Positions 8,405 through 21,008 of a DNA stretch of 64,000 bases are shown one piece after another. This stretch comes from Nocardioides lacusdianchii (GTDB lineage Bacteria > Actinomycetota > Actinomycetes > Propionibacteriales > Nocardioidaceae). The stretch lies in assembly GCF_020102855.1 (NCBI RefSeq), contig NZ_JADHZD010000002.1, positions 248,001-312,000 of the forward strand, in the 5' to 3' direction. Made by a program: the position numbers and the translations under genes. Below the pieces are notes generated by a model that did no database searches, was not told the origin of the DNA, and was given only the letters and a program-made list of their open reading frames with translations. Numbering within the stretch: the stretch's first letter is position 1; every line of letters starts with the position of its first letter.

Positions 8405-9680
8405 CGATCGCGATTTCCCTTCGGTCGCCGAAGATCCCCTGTGGTCGGAAGATCATCAGCAGCATGAGGCCGAGCCCGGTGGCGATGAAGCGCACGAGGC
8501 TGGACTGGGTGTTGTCCATGATCCACGTCGGCACGAGCGGGTCGATGCCGGAGGTGGCCTGGCCGAGGAAGGAACCGAGACCGGAGATCAGGAACCAGAA
8601 GATCATCGCCCCGACGACCGGTCCCAGGACCCGTGCCGCACCGCCGATCAGCAGGGCGGTGTAGGCGAAGAACGTCACGTTGGTCGAGTAGTCGGTCGGG
8701 ACGACCGAGGCCTGCTTGAGGGCGAGGAACAGGCCGGCGAGGCCACCGAACACTCCGCCGAGGACGAGCGCCTGCATCTTGTAGGCGAAGACGTTCTTGC
8801 CGAGCGAGCGTACGGCGTCCTCGTCCTCGCGGATCGACCGCAGCACGCGGCCCCACGGGCTGCGCATCAGCGCCCAGACGATGAGGAGGCAGATCGCGAC
8901 CATGCTCCATCCCACGAGCACCGACCAGGTGTCGCGGGCGCTGAACGCCACGAAGCCGAGGTCGAGGCGCGACTCGAAGGGGTTGAGCTCCTGGAACGTG
9001 CCGGCGTAGCCGGTGAGCCCGTTGGACCCGCCCAGCGTGTCCGACATCTCGACCGAGCCGAAGGTGAGCCGCAGGATCTCGGCCGTGGCGATGGTCGCGA
9101 TGGCCAGGTAGTCGGCCCGGAGTCGCAGCGTCGGCACTCCGAGGAGGATCGCGAGCAGGACCGGGGCGAGCAGCGAGATCCCCACCGCGGGCCAGAACCC
9201 GATGTCGAACGTCACGACGCTCACCGCGAGGCCGTAGGCCCCGACCGCCATGAAGCCGGCCTGGCCGAAGTTGAGCAGCCCGGTGTAGCCGAAGTGGACG
9301 TTGAGGCCGATCGCGGCGAGCGCGAAGACGATCGCGTTGGGCCCGAGGGCCTGGTTCAGCGCCGTCTTGAAGACCTGGCCGATGTCGACCGGGAGCACGT
9401 TGGTGAACAGTCCGAGGACCAGCCACGTGACGAGTAGCACGGTGCCGAGGAGCCCGAGCACCCGACCGAGGTTCGCGAGGCCGCGCCCCTCGTAGTCGTC
9501 CGGGTCTGCCTCGATCGCCGTGATCGCCTGCTTGCCCTTCCAGAGGGCGAACGGCGAGGCGATGCCCGCGGTGAGCGTCAGGCCGGCCACACCGAGGACC
9601 GCCGACGCGATCGCCGCGGGGTGGGTCCGCTTGGGGCGCAGCGCGGGTGCGGTGGTCGGCTCGTGGGTCGTGGCGCTCAT
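8394..9680 (-). CDS. livM: Branched-chain amino acid ABC transporter permease LivM
   Basis: This permease of 428 residues carries the LivM hallmark NVHFGYTGLLNFGQAGFMAVGAYG in the middle and the cytoplasmic coupling region around MRSPWGRVLRSIREDEDAVRSLGKN. Eight to ten membrane helices are evident. About 100 residues precede the conserved core and include two extra hydrophobic segments joined by a charged loop (KGKQAITAIEADPDDYEGRG). The protein is therefore longer than the usual LivM of about 320 residues. It sits between livH (61-bp gap) and livG (overlap). It should form the membrane channel with LivH. Confidence 0.92.
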   Translation of the reverse strand: MSATTHEPTTAPALRPKRTHPAAIASAVLGVAGLTLTAGIASPFALWKGKQAITAIEADPDDYEGRGLANLGRVLGLLGTVLLVTWLVLGLFTNVLPVDIGQVFKTALNQALGPNAIVFALAAIGLNVHFGYTGLLNFGQAGFMAVGAYGLAVSVVTFDIGFWPAVGISLLAPVLLAILLGVPTLRLRADYLAIATIATAEILRLTFGSVEMSDTLGGSNGLTGYAGTFQELNPFESRLDLGFVAFSARDTWSVLVGWSMVAICLLIVWALMRSPWGRVLRSIREDEDAVRSLGKNVFAYKMQALVLGGVFGGLAGLFLALKQASVVPTDYSTNVTFFAYTALLIGGAARVLGPVVGAMIFWFLISGLGSFLGQATSGIDPLVPTWIMDNTQSSLVRFIATGLGLMLLMIFRPQGIFGDRREIAIDER

Positions 9681-9741
9681 GGGCGGGTGCTCCGTTCGCG
9701 GGGAGTCGACAGGACGTGTGGTCGGTGGTCGCTCATCTGTC

Positions 9742-11112
9742 TCACCCGATCCGCTCGCGACGCCCGAGGATGCCCTGCGGTCGCAGGAGCAGGACCAGGA
9801 TCAGCACGACGAGGGCACCGACCTCCTTGATCGACGACGGCACGCCGAAGAGCGGACCGACCTCCACCATGATCCCGATGATCATCGACCCGAAGAGGGC
9901 TCCCCAGATGGTGCCGAGGCCACCGAGCGTGACCGCGGCGAACACCAGCAGGAGCAGCTTGAACCCCATCAGGAAGTTGACCTGGCTGTTGATGGCGAGC
10001 AGCACGCCGGCGAGTCCGGTGAGGGCCGTGCCCAGGATCCAGACGGCGCCGATGACGCTGTCGACCTTCATGCCGGACGACGCCGACAGGGCCGGGTTGT
10101 CGGAGACGGCGCGCATGGCCTTGCCGAGGCGGGTCTTCATCAGAAGCACGCACGAGATGGTGATGGTGACGAGGGCGATGCCGATGATCGCGAGCTCCTT
10201 GTCGGCCAGGCTGATGAAGCCGTAGTCACGGCGTCCCTGGCTGACGTACTGGCTCAACGACTGTCGCGCGCTCCCGATGGAGTACTGGAAGGAGTTGCGG
10301 AGCAGGAGCCCGAGCCCGATCGAGACGATCATCATCGCGATCAGACCGGTGCCACGTCTGCGCAGTGGTCGCCACAGCCCACGTTCCTGCACCCACCCGA
10401 ACAGCGCCGACACCACGACGGCCAGCACACCGGAGAGGATCACCGGCAGGCCGAAGCCGCGGTTGGCGACGTAGGTCATCACCGCTCCGAAGGTGATCAG
10501 CTCGCCGTGCGCGAAGTTGGTGAGACCGGTGGTGCCGAAGATCAGCGAGAGGCCGAGGGCGGCCAGCGCCACGATCAGGCCGAACTTGACGCCCGACGTC
10601 AGGGCAGTGACGAGGCGATCGGTGAAGGGCACCGCGACGACCTCCTCGACCCCGATGGGGAAGAGTCCGGGGTTGGGGCCGTCGAACCTCACCTGGATCG
10701 TGATGGAGGCGTCGTCGGGATCGCTGAGCTCGGTCCCGTCGGGCAGGGTGTCCTGGTCGAGCTCGACCTCGTAGGCCCCGCGCTCGGGGGTCTCGATGAT
10801 GACCCGACCCTCGTCGTTGGTCACTGCCGAGCCGACCTCGGTGCCGTCCTCGGCCGTCACCGTCAGCGTGACGCCGACGATGGGCGCGTCGTCGTTGGCG
10901 GAGTCCTGGAGGACCACGGTGATGTAGGGGCCGTCCGGCGGCTCGACGGTCTCGCCGTCGCCCCCCTGGTCGTCAGGCTCCTCCGTCGAGGTCGTCGTGG
11001 ACGAGGGCTCCGCAGGCTCGGTCGTGTCGTCCGCCAGTGCAGCCAGCGGAGACAGCACCATCATCAGGAAGGCCAATCCAGCGGCGAACCAGGCCAACAG
11101 TCGCAGTCGCAA
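9742..11112 (-). CDS. livH: Branched-chain amino acid ABC transporter permease LivH with secreted N-terminal domain
   Basis: The C-terminal 300 residues are a normal LivH permease, with the signature GLTNFAHGELITFGAV and coupling loop MKTRLGKAMRAVSDNPALS. In front of it lies a signal peptide (LRLRLLAWFAAGLAFLMMVLSP), a Pro/Thr/Glu-rich linker and a beta-rich domain of about 100 residues. That domain (ITVVLQDS, GVTLTVTAEDGTEVG, TNDEGRVIIETPERGAYEVELD) resembles carboxypeptidase-regulatory or prealbumin-like repeats. I chose the TTG at 11112 because GGGAG lies seven bases before it and it places the signal peptide at the N-terminus. An in-frame ATG at 11190 is possible but leaves no good RBS. 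The fusion is unusual for this family. Confidence 0.85.
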   Translation of the reverse strand: MRLRLLAWFAAGLAFLMMVLSPLAALADDTTEPAEPSSTTTSTEEPDDQGGDGETVEPPDGPYITVVLQDSANDDAPIVGVTLTVTAEDGTEVGSAVTNDEGRVIIETPERGAYEVELDQDTLPDGTELSDPDDASITIQVRFDGPNPGLFPIGVEEVVAVPFTDRLVTALTSGVKFGLIVALAALGLSLIFGTTGLTNFAHGELITFGAVMTYVANRGFGLPVILSGVLAVVVSALFGWVQERGLWRPLRRRGTGLIAMMIVSIGLGLLLRNSFQYSIGSARQSLSQYVSQGRRDYGFISLADKELAIIGIALVTITISCVLLMKTRLGKAMRAVSDNPALSASSGMKVDSVIGAVWILGTALTGLAGVLLAINSQVNFLMGFKLLLLVFAAVTLGGLGTIWGALFGSMIIGIMVEVGPLFGVPSSIKEVGALVVLILVLLLRPQGILGRRERIG

Positions 11113-11253
11113 CGCTCTACTCCCGTCAAGCGAGTGTCCAGTGACACTCGTCGGACCGGAGCATAGCCACCTCGGCGTCTCCCACGACACAAGTGGCGGA
11201 CACGCTTGGTAACAGTTCAGTCTCTCTCGGGCCCGACCACCACCGGCGTGGGC

Positions 11254-11880
11254 TCAGGAAGAGCCGGGGCCGGTCTGCGGGCCGTGCTCCACCACTCCGT
11301 CGGCCACCTGCTTCATCGACAGGCGCAGGTCCATGGCGGTCTTCTGGATCCAGCGAAAGGCATCGGGCTCGCTGAGGCCGAGCTTCTCCTGGAGCACGCC
11401 CTTCGCGCGGTCGACCGACTTGCGCGTGGCGAGCGACTCCTGGAGGTCGGAGACCTCCTGCTCCAGCACGCTGATCTCGGCGTAGCGACTCACGGCCATC
11501 TCGATGGCGGGTACGAGGTCCCCGCGCTGGAACGGCTTGACCAGGTACGCCATTGCCCCGGCGTCGCGTGCCCGCGCCACCAGGTCGCGCTGGGAGAAGG
11601 CGGTGAGGATCACGACGGGGGCGATGCGCTCGCTCGCGATGACCTCCGCTGCCGCGATGCCGTCGAGCACGGGCATCTTGACGTCGAGGATCACGAGGTC
11701 GGGACGCAGCTCGCGAGCCAGCTCGATGGCCCTCTGACCGTCGCCGGCCTGACCGACGACCTCGTAGCCCTCCTCGCCCAGCATCTCGGCGAGGTCCATG
11801 CGGATCAGGGCCTCGTCCTCGGCGATCACCACACGGCGTACGTCCTCGGACGGGGGGCGGGAGTCAGCGGGCTGGGTCAC
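11254..11880 (-). CDS. pdtaR: ANTAR-domain response regulator (PdtaR type)
   Basis: The 208-residue protein has an N-terminal receiver domain with the acidic pair in VVIAEDEALIR, phospho-acceptor Asp in LVILDVKMP and the conserved Lys in AYLVKPF. It then has a coiled linker and a C-terminal ANTAR RNA-binding domain (ATRKSVDRAKGVLQEKLGLSEPDAFRWIQK). ANTAR proteins bind tandem hairpins in nascent RNA and prevent termination. The homologue Rv1626 occupies the same neighbourhood (polA/pyk side) in M. tuberculosis and is phosphorylated by PdtaS. No PdtaS-like kinase is in this window. Confidence 0.93.
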   Translation of the reverse strand: MTQPADSRPPSEDVRRVVIAEDEALIRMDLAEMLGEEGYEVVGQAGDGQRAIELARELRPDLVILDVKMPVLDGIAAAEVIASERIAPVVILTAFSQRDLVARARDAGAMAYLVKPFQRGDLVPAIEMAVSRYAEISVLEQEVSDLQESLATRKSVDRAKGVLQEKLGLSEPDAFRWIQKTAMDLRLSMKQVADGVVEHGPQTGPGSS

Positions 11881-11920
11881 GGCCGCAAGGCTAGTCGGCT
11901 AGGGTTTCGACGCCGATTCA

Positions 11921-11993
11921 GCCCCGGTACTCCAACGGCAGAGAGAGTGGTCTCAAACACCATCCAGTGTGAGTTCGAATCTCACCCGGGGCA
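11921..11993 (+). tRNA. tRNA with anticodon CAA (Leu), class-I cloverleaf
   Basis: A complete 73-nt cloverleaf is present. The acceptor stem GCCCCGG pairs with CCGGGGC at 11986-11992, and the discriminator is A. The D stem is CTC/GAG. The anticodon stem is GTGGT/ACCAT with loop CTCAAAC, giving anticodon CAA at 11954-11956. The T arm is GTGAG-TTCGAAT-CTCAC. The anticodon reads UUG (Leu), but the variable loop is only five bases (CCAGT), whereas canonical bacterial tRNA-Leu has a long class II variable arm. The CCA end is not encoded. The amino-acid identity is therefore stated from the anticodon only. Confidence 0.85.
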
Positions 11994-11999
11994 CTGTCA

Positions 12000-12039
12000 G
12001 TGGGGTCGGTCAGCATCGGCAGATGCACTCCGACCCCAC
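12000..12039 (+). terminator. Compound hairpin directly after the CAA tRNA
   Basis: An outer 10-bp stem (GTGGGGTCGG at 12000-12009 with 12030-12039) encloses an inner 5-bp hairpin (GCATC-GGCA-GATGC, 12013-12026). It starts six bases past the tRNA and could end its transcript, although no T-run follows. Confidence 0.55.
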
Positions 12040-12088
12040 CCGTCGAGAAGTTCATCCGGCGGGACGGATGGGGCACGTGCGGGCACCG

Positions 12089-12212
12089 GGTGTGGTGGTC
12101 CAGTCGAGCTGGAAGCACTGGCCCTGCCTGTTCCCCCAGCACGGCCCCGGCCGCAAGCACGAGTGGCTCATCGCGCTGGAGGACTGGCAGGCCGAGGTCA
12201 TCCAGGCGTTCC
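12089..12212 (+). pseudogene. Remnant of an actinobacterial LAGLIDADG-like/HTH protein family
   Basis: One frame of this otherwise non-coding gap reads VVVQSSWKHWPCLFPQHG then PGRKHEWLIALEDWQAEVIQAF. From memory, the block WKHWPCLFPQHGPGRKH followed by a conserved ALE-WQ helix occurs inside larger actinobacterial proteins that combine a helix-turn-helix with a homing-endonuclease-like region. Here there is no credible start or remaining domain: the homology fades just where the next conserved part should begin, and the frame runs into the pyk 3' end. I read it as a decayed fragment sitting 3' of a tRNA gene, a typical place for such inserts. The family name is recalled, not searched. Confidence 0.45.
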
Positions 12213-12270
12213 CCTCACCCCGTCTCGAAATCCAGCGGCGTCCAGGGCCCCTCGGGCCCGAAGACCTGAC

Positions 12271-13716
12271 TCAGCGCCGACGGTAGGCCGGGGCCACCTC
12301 GTTGATCGCGTCACCCATCCGGTGGATGCGCATCGCGTTGGTCGACCCGGGGATCCCGGGCGGGCTGCCGGCGATGAGGACCACGAGCTCGCCCTCCTTG
12401 ACCCGGCCGATGTCGAGGAGCGCCTCGTCGACCTGGCGGACCATCTCGTCGGTGTGCTCGACCTCGCCGGTCTTGAACGTCTCGATCCCCCACGTCAGCG
12501 AGAGCTGGGAGCGCACGCGGTCGGTGGTGGTGAAGGCCAGCACCGGGATGTGGCCGCGGTAGCGGGCCAGGCGCCGGGCCGAGTCACCGCTCGCGGTGAA
12601 CGCGACGACGTACTTGGCTCCGACGCTCTCGGCGACCTCGGCTGCGGCCTTGGCGATCACGCCGCCGCGGGTGCGCGGCGACCAGGTCACCTCGGCCATG
12701 TGGGAGAGGCCGTGGTTCTCGGTGGAGGCGATGATGCGCGCCATCGTGCTGACCGCCTCGATGGGGTACTCCCCCACCGACGTCTCGCCGGAGAGCATCA
12801 CGGCGTCGGCGCCGTCGAGGACGGCATTGGCGACGTCCGAGGCCTCGGCGCGCGTCGGCGCCGGGGCGGAGATCATCGACTCGAGCATCTGCGTGGCCAC
12901 GATGGCCGGCTTGGCGTTGGCGCGCGCCTTGTCGACCAGCAGCTTCTGGTGGACCGGGACGTCCTCGAGCGGGCACTCCACGCCGAGGTCGCCGCGCGCG
13001 ACCATGATGCCGTCGAAGGCGTCGATGATGGCGTCGATGTTCTCCAGCGCCTGCGGCTTCTCGATCTTGGCGATGATCGGGACGAAGATGTCTTCCTCCT
13101 CCATCACCTTGCGCACGTCGGCGGCGTCCTCGCCGGACCGCACGAAGCTCAGGGCGATGAAGTCGACGCCGAGGTGCAGAGCCCAGCGCAGGTCCTCGGT
13201 GTCCTTGTCCGACAGGGCCGGCACGGAGACGGCCACGCCCGGCAGGTTGATGCCCTTGTTGTTGGACACCTTGCCCGGCACGACCACCTCGGTGACCACG
13301 TCGGTGTCGTCGACGGAGACGACCTTCAGGCGGACCTTGCCGTCGTCGATGAGCAGCGGGTCGCCCGGCTTCACGTCTCCGGGCAGGCCCTTGTAGGTCG
13401 TGCCGCACTGGTGCACGTCGCCCACGACATCACGCGTGGTGATGGTGAAGGTCGCGCCCTTGCGGAGCTTGACCGGGCCGTCGCCGAAGGTCTCCAGCCG
13501 GATCTTGGGCCCCTGCAGGTCGGCGAAGACGCCGATCGCGTGCCCGGTGTCGTCGGAGGCCTGCCGCACCAAGCGGTAGACCGCCTCGTGGTCGGCGTAC
13601 GCGCCGTGGCTCATGTTGAGCCGGGCGACGTCCATCCCGGCGTCGACGAGGGCTCGGATCCCTTCGGGGGTGTTCACCGCGGGACCGAGGGTGCAGACGA
13701 TCTTGGCTCTACGCAC
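12271..13716 (-). CDS. pyk: Pyruvate kinase
   Basis: The 481-residue enzyme converts phosphoenolpyruvate and ADP to pyruvate and ATP in glycolysis. It begins VRRAKIVCTLGPAVN, with the substrate-binding motif DVARLNMSHG. The active-site helix and catalytic lysine are in FVPIIAKIEKPQALENID, followed by MVARGDLGVECPLEDVPVHQK. The PK C-terminal domain ends with INEVAPAYRRR. I prefer the GTG at 13716, which gives the family N-terminus, over an upstream in-frame ATG at 13758 that adds 14 unusual residues. The gene corresponds in position to Rv1617. Confidence 0.95.
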   Translation of the reverse strand: MRRAKIVCTLGPAVNTPEGIRALVDAGMDVARLNMSHGAYADHEAVYRLVRQASDDTGHAIGVFADLQGPKIRLETFGDGPVKLRKGATFTITTRDVVGDVHQCGTTYKGLPGDVKPGDPLLIDDGKVRLKVVSVDDTDVVTEVVVPGKVSNNKGINLPGVAVSVPALSDKDTEDLRWALHLGVDFIALSFVRSGEDAADVRKVMEEEDIFVPIIAKIEKPQALENIDAIIDAFDGIMVARGDLGVECPLEDVPVHQKLLVDKARANAKPAIVATQMLESMISAPAPTRAEASDVANAVLDGADAVMLSGETSVGEYPIEAVSTMARIIASTENHGLSHMAEVTWSPRTRGGVIAKAAAEVAESVGAKYVVAFTASGDSARRLARYRGHIPVLAFTTTDRVRSQLSLTWGIETFKTGEVEHTDEMVRQVDEALLDIGRVKEGELVVLIAGSPPGIPGSTNAMRIHRMGDAINEVAPAYRRR

Positions 13717-13772
13717 GTACGTCAGCCTAGCGGACCTTGGAACGATCCAAAGGGTCACGCGCCCAAAACGCC

Positions 13773-13844
13773 TGTAACGCCGGGTTGGTACTTGTAGGCA
13801 CCCCTGCAGAGCATGGGTAGAACAAGCACCAACCCGGCGTTACA
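13773..13844. repeat. Long palindromic element between gltD and pyk
   Basis: A perfect 17-bp arm TGTAACGCCGGGTTGGT (13773-13789) pairs with its complement at 13828-13844. After one mismatch, a further 5 bp (CTTGT/ACAAG) continue, and a short CCC/GGG pairing lies inside. It lies 3' of gltD and 5' of pyk, in a 153-bp gap without genes, and could terminate gltBD. Its length, loop and lack of a U-run look more like a dispersed palindromic repeat than a simple terminator. Confidence 0.75.
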
Positions 13845-13869
13845 AGGGCTGGCCGGCTCGCAGCGGAGT

Positions 13870-15339
13870 TCAGACCACCAGCGGGCGCTCGTGCGGCTTG
13901 ATCGGCGCGGGCAGCGTCGTGGAGCCGGTGAGGTAGGCGTCGACCGACGCGGCGGCGCTGCGTCCCTCGGCGATGGCCCACACGATGAGCGACTGGCCGC
14001 GACCCACGTCGCCGGCGACGAAGACGCCGGGGACCGAGGAGGCGTACGACTCGTCGCGACGGACGTTGCCGCGCTCGTCGAGGTCCACCTCGAGCTGCTC
14101 GACCAGGCCCGCCTTCTCCGGACCGACGAAGCCCATCGCGAGCAGCACCAGCTGCGCCGGGATCTCGCGCTCGGTGCCCTCGACGGGCTGGAACTTCGCG
14201 TCGACCTCGACCAGGCGCAGCCCGGCGACGTTGCCGTCGGCGTCGCCCACGAACTCCTGCGTGGACACGGCGTAGACACGCTCGCCGCCCTCCTCGTGGG
14301 CGGAGGAGACCTTGAAGGTCATGGGGTACGTCGGCCACGGCTGGCCCGTGGGCCGGTCCTCGCCGGGTCGCGGCATGATCTCCAGCTGCGTGATCGAGCG
14401 CGCGCCCTGGCGGATCGAGGTGCCGAGGCAGTCGGCACCGGTGTCGCCGCCACCGATGATGACGACGTCCTTGTCCGTGGCCAGGATCTGGTCCGAGCCG
14501 TCGAGGGTCGGAGCCTCCCCCAGCGCGACACGGTTGGCCTGGGGCAGGAACTCCATCGCCTGGTGGATGCCGCCGAGCTCGCGCCCGGTGGTCGGGAGGT
14601 CGCGGGCGTCGGTCGCGCCCATGGCGAGCACGACCGCGTCGTAGCGCGCCAGGAGCTGCGGGCCGGTGAGGTCACCGCCGACGTCGACCCCGGCACGGAA
14701 GACGGTGCCCTCACGCCGCATCTGGTCCAGGCGCCGGTCGAGGTGCTTCTTCTCCATCTTGAACTCGGGGATGCCGTAGCGCAGCAGCCCGCCGATCTTG
14801 TCGGCGCGCTCGTAGACCGCGACCGTGTGACCGGCGCGGGTCAGCTGCTGGGCAGCGGCGAGACCGGCAGGGCCGGAGCCGATGACGGCGACCGTCTTGC
14901 CCGAGAGCCACTCCGGCGGCTGGGGACGGACGTAGCCCGAGCCCCAGGCGCGGTCGATGATCGAGACCTCGACGTTCTTGATCGTCACCGGGTCCTGGTT
15001 GATGCCGAGCACGCAGGCGGTCTCGCACGGCGCCGGGCACAGCCGACCGGTGAACTCCGGGAAGTTGTTGGTCGCGTGGAGGCGGTCCATCGCGCCGTCC
15101 CAGTCGTCGCGCCAGACCAGGTCGTTCCATTCCGGGATGATGTTGCCCAGCGGACAGCCCTGGTGGCAGAAGGGGATGCCGCAGTCCATGCAGCGTCCCG
15201 CCTGGGTCGTGATGATCGGCAGGAGCGCGCGGCCGACCCCGTCGGGGTAGACCTCGTTCCAGTCGTGCACGCGCTCGGCGACGTCACGGCGCGAGGCGAC
15301 CTCGCGGCCGTGCTTGAGGAAACCCTTGGGATCAGCCAT
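13870..15339 (-). CDS. gltD: Glutamate synthase small subunit
   Basis: This FAD-containing subunit of 489 residues delivers NADPH electrons to GltB. The N-terminal iron-sulfur region has CMDCGIPFCHQGCPLGNIIPEWN followed by CPAPCETAC. Two dinucleotide folds follow: VAVIGSGPAGLAAAQQL for FAD, and DVVIIGGGDTGADCLGT for NADPH. The protein ends with the ATG-type FAD motif around PGVFVAGDVGRGQSLIVWAIAEGR. It is 44 bp downstream of gltB, so the two form a gltBD operon for ammonium assimilation. In M. tuberculosis the gltBD genes lie elsewhere, so this placement between pyk and lgt is local. Confidence 0.96.
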   Translation of the reverse strand: MADPKGFLKHGREVASRRDVAERVHDWNEVYPDGVGRALLPIITTQAGRCMDCGIPFCHQGCPLGNIIPEWNDLVWRDDWDGAMDRLHATNNFPEFTGRLCPAPCETACVLGINQDPVTIKNVEVSIIDRAWGSGYVRPQPPEWLSGKTVAVIGSGPAGLAAAQQLTRAGHTVAVYERADKIGGLLRYGIPEFKMEKKHLDRRLDQMRREGTVFRAGVDVGGDLTGPQLLARYDAVVLAMGATDARDLPTTGRELGGIHQAMEFLPQANRVALGEAPTLDGSDQILATDKDVVIIGGGDTGADCLGTSIRQGARSITQLEIMPRPGEDRPTGQPWPTYPMTFKVSSAHEEGGERVYAVSTQEFVGDADGNVAGLRLVEVDAKFQPVEGTEREIPAQLVLLAMGFVGPEKAGLVEQLEVDLDERGNVRRDESYASSVPGVFVAGDVGRGQSLIVWAIAEGRSAAASVDAYLTGSTTLPAPIKPHERPLVV

Positions 15340-15383
15340 CGTGCGTCACCTTCTTCCGGTCGGACCTGTCGTGGTGGGGACGC

Positions 15384-19946
<4,563 letters not shown>

Positions 19947-20082
19947 TGGTTCTCCCGTCGTCGTCTCAGCAGTCCGGGCGCGAGGCACGGCCGTGCTGGG
20001 GGGTGGGCGTTACCGCTGGGGACGACGTTGGCCCGAGCAGGACGGAACCTATCACCGGCGTACGACGCAGGCGCAGGGTGTT

Positions 20083-21000
20083 TCAGGCCGTGGGACCGGA
20101 CGTGGAGCGCTCGGAGGCATCCCCCTCGGACGGGTCCGGGTCCGGGTCACGGGTGCGCACGACCTCCTCGCGGCCCGGGTGGCGCCGGGCCGAGACGGCG
20201 AAGTAGATCGCCGCGAGGACGAAGAGCACGATCGAGGTCCACACGTTGAGCCGCAGGCCGAGGACGTCGTCCATCTGCACGTCGTCGATGCGCAGGTTCT
20301 CGATCCACCCGCGACCGGCCGTGTAGAGCATGACGTAGAGCGCGGCGACGCGGCCGTGGCCGAGCCGGAAGCGGCGGTCGAGCCAGATCAGCACCGCGAA
20401 GGCGCCCAGGTTCCACAGGCACTCGTAGAGGAAGGCCGGGTGGAAGGTCGCGACGTCGAGGTACTGCGACGGGCGGTTCGCCACGTCGATCTCCAGGCCC
20501 CACGGCAGGTCGGTCGGACGGCCGTAGAGCTCCTGGTTGAACCAGTTGCCCCACCGCCCCAGCGCCTGGGCGACCAGGACGCCCGGGGCCAGCGCGTCGA
20601 GCAGCGGCAGGAGCTTGATCCCGCGCAGACGCGCCCCGATCCAGATGCCCACGATGCCCAGCGCGATCGCGCCCCAGATGCCGAGGCCGCCCCGCCAGAC
20701 GTAGAGCGCCGTGACCGGGTTCCGGCCCTCGCCGAAGTAGAGCTCCCAGTCGGTGATGACGTGGTAGAGCCGGCCGCCGACCAGGCCGAACGGGATCGCC
20801 CAGATCGCGAGGTCGCTCACGTCGCCGGCCTTGCCGCCGCGGGCGACCCAACGGCGCTCGCCGAGCCAGATCGCGAAGACGATGCCGAGGATGATGCTCA
20901 GCGCGTAGCCGCGGATCGGCACGGGCCCGGCGTACCACACGCCCTGCGACGGGCTGGGGATGGACATAAGGACCACCATCGGGGACGGCAGGGGCAGCAT
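20083..21000 (-). CDS. lgt: Prolipoprotein diacylglyceryl transferase
   Basis: This integral membrane enzyme of about 305 residues attaches diacylglycerol to the lipobox cysteine of prolipoproteins such as LivK and SCO1 encoded nearby. It begins near SIPSPSQGVWYAGPVPIRGYAL and has about seven helices, with the Lgt signature GRWGNWFNQELYGRP in the middle and HGRVAALYVMLYTAGRGWIENLR later. The C-terminal 35 residues are charged and cytoplasmic. Three or four in-frame ATGs compete. One at 21012 forms an ATGA overlap with the SCO1 stop. The one at 21000 has AAGGA upstream, and the one at 20967 gives the shortest family-like N-terminus. The start is uncertain by about 15 residues. Confidence 0.93.
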   Translation of the reverse strand: MLPLPSPMVVLMSIPSPSQGVWYAGPVPIRGYALSIILGIVFAIWLGERRWVARGGKAGDVSDLAIWAIPFGLVGGRLYHVITDWELYFGEGRNPVTALYVWRGGLGIWGAIALGIVGIWIGARLRGIKLLPLLDALAPGVLVAQALGRWGNWFNQELYGRPTDLPWGLEIDVANRPSQYLDVATFHPAFLYECLWNLGAFAVLIWLDRRFRLGHGRVAALYVMLYTAGRGWIENLRIDDVQMDDVLGLRLNVWTSIVLFVLAAIYFAVSARRHPGREEVVRTRDPDPDPSEGDASERSTSGPTA

Positions 21001-21008
21001 GGTGGCAC

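Noticed and set aside
11206..13797. An 863-codon plus-strand frame spanning pdtaR, the tRNA and pyk
   Set aside because: It reads through a tRNA gene and antisense to two certain genes; composition is typical of a shadow.
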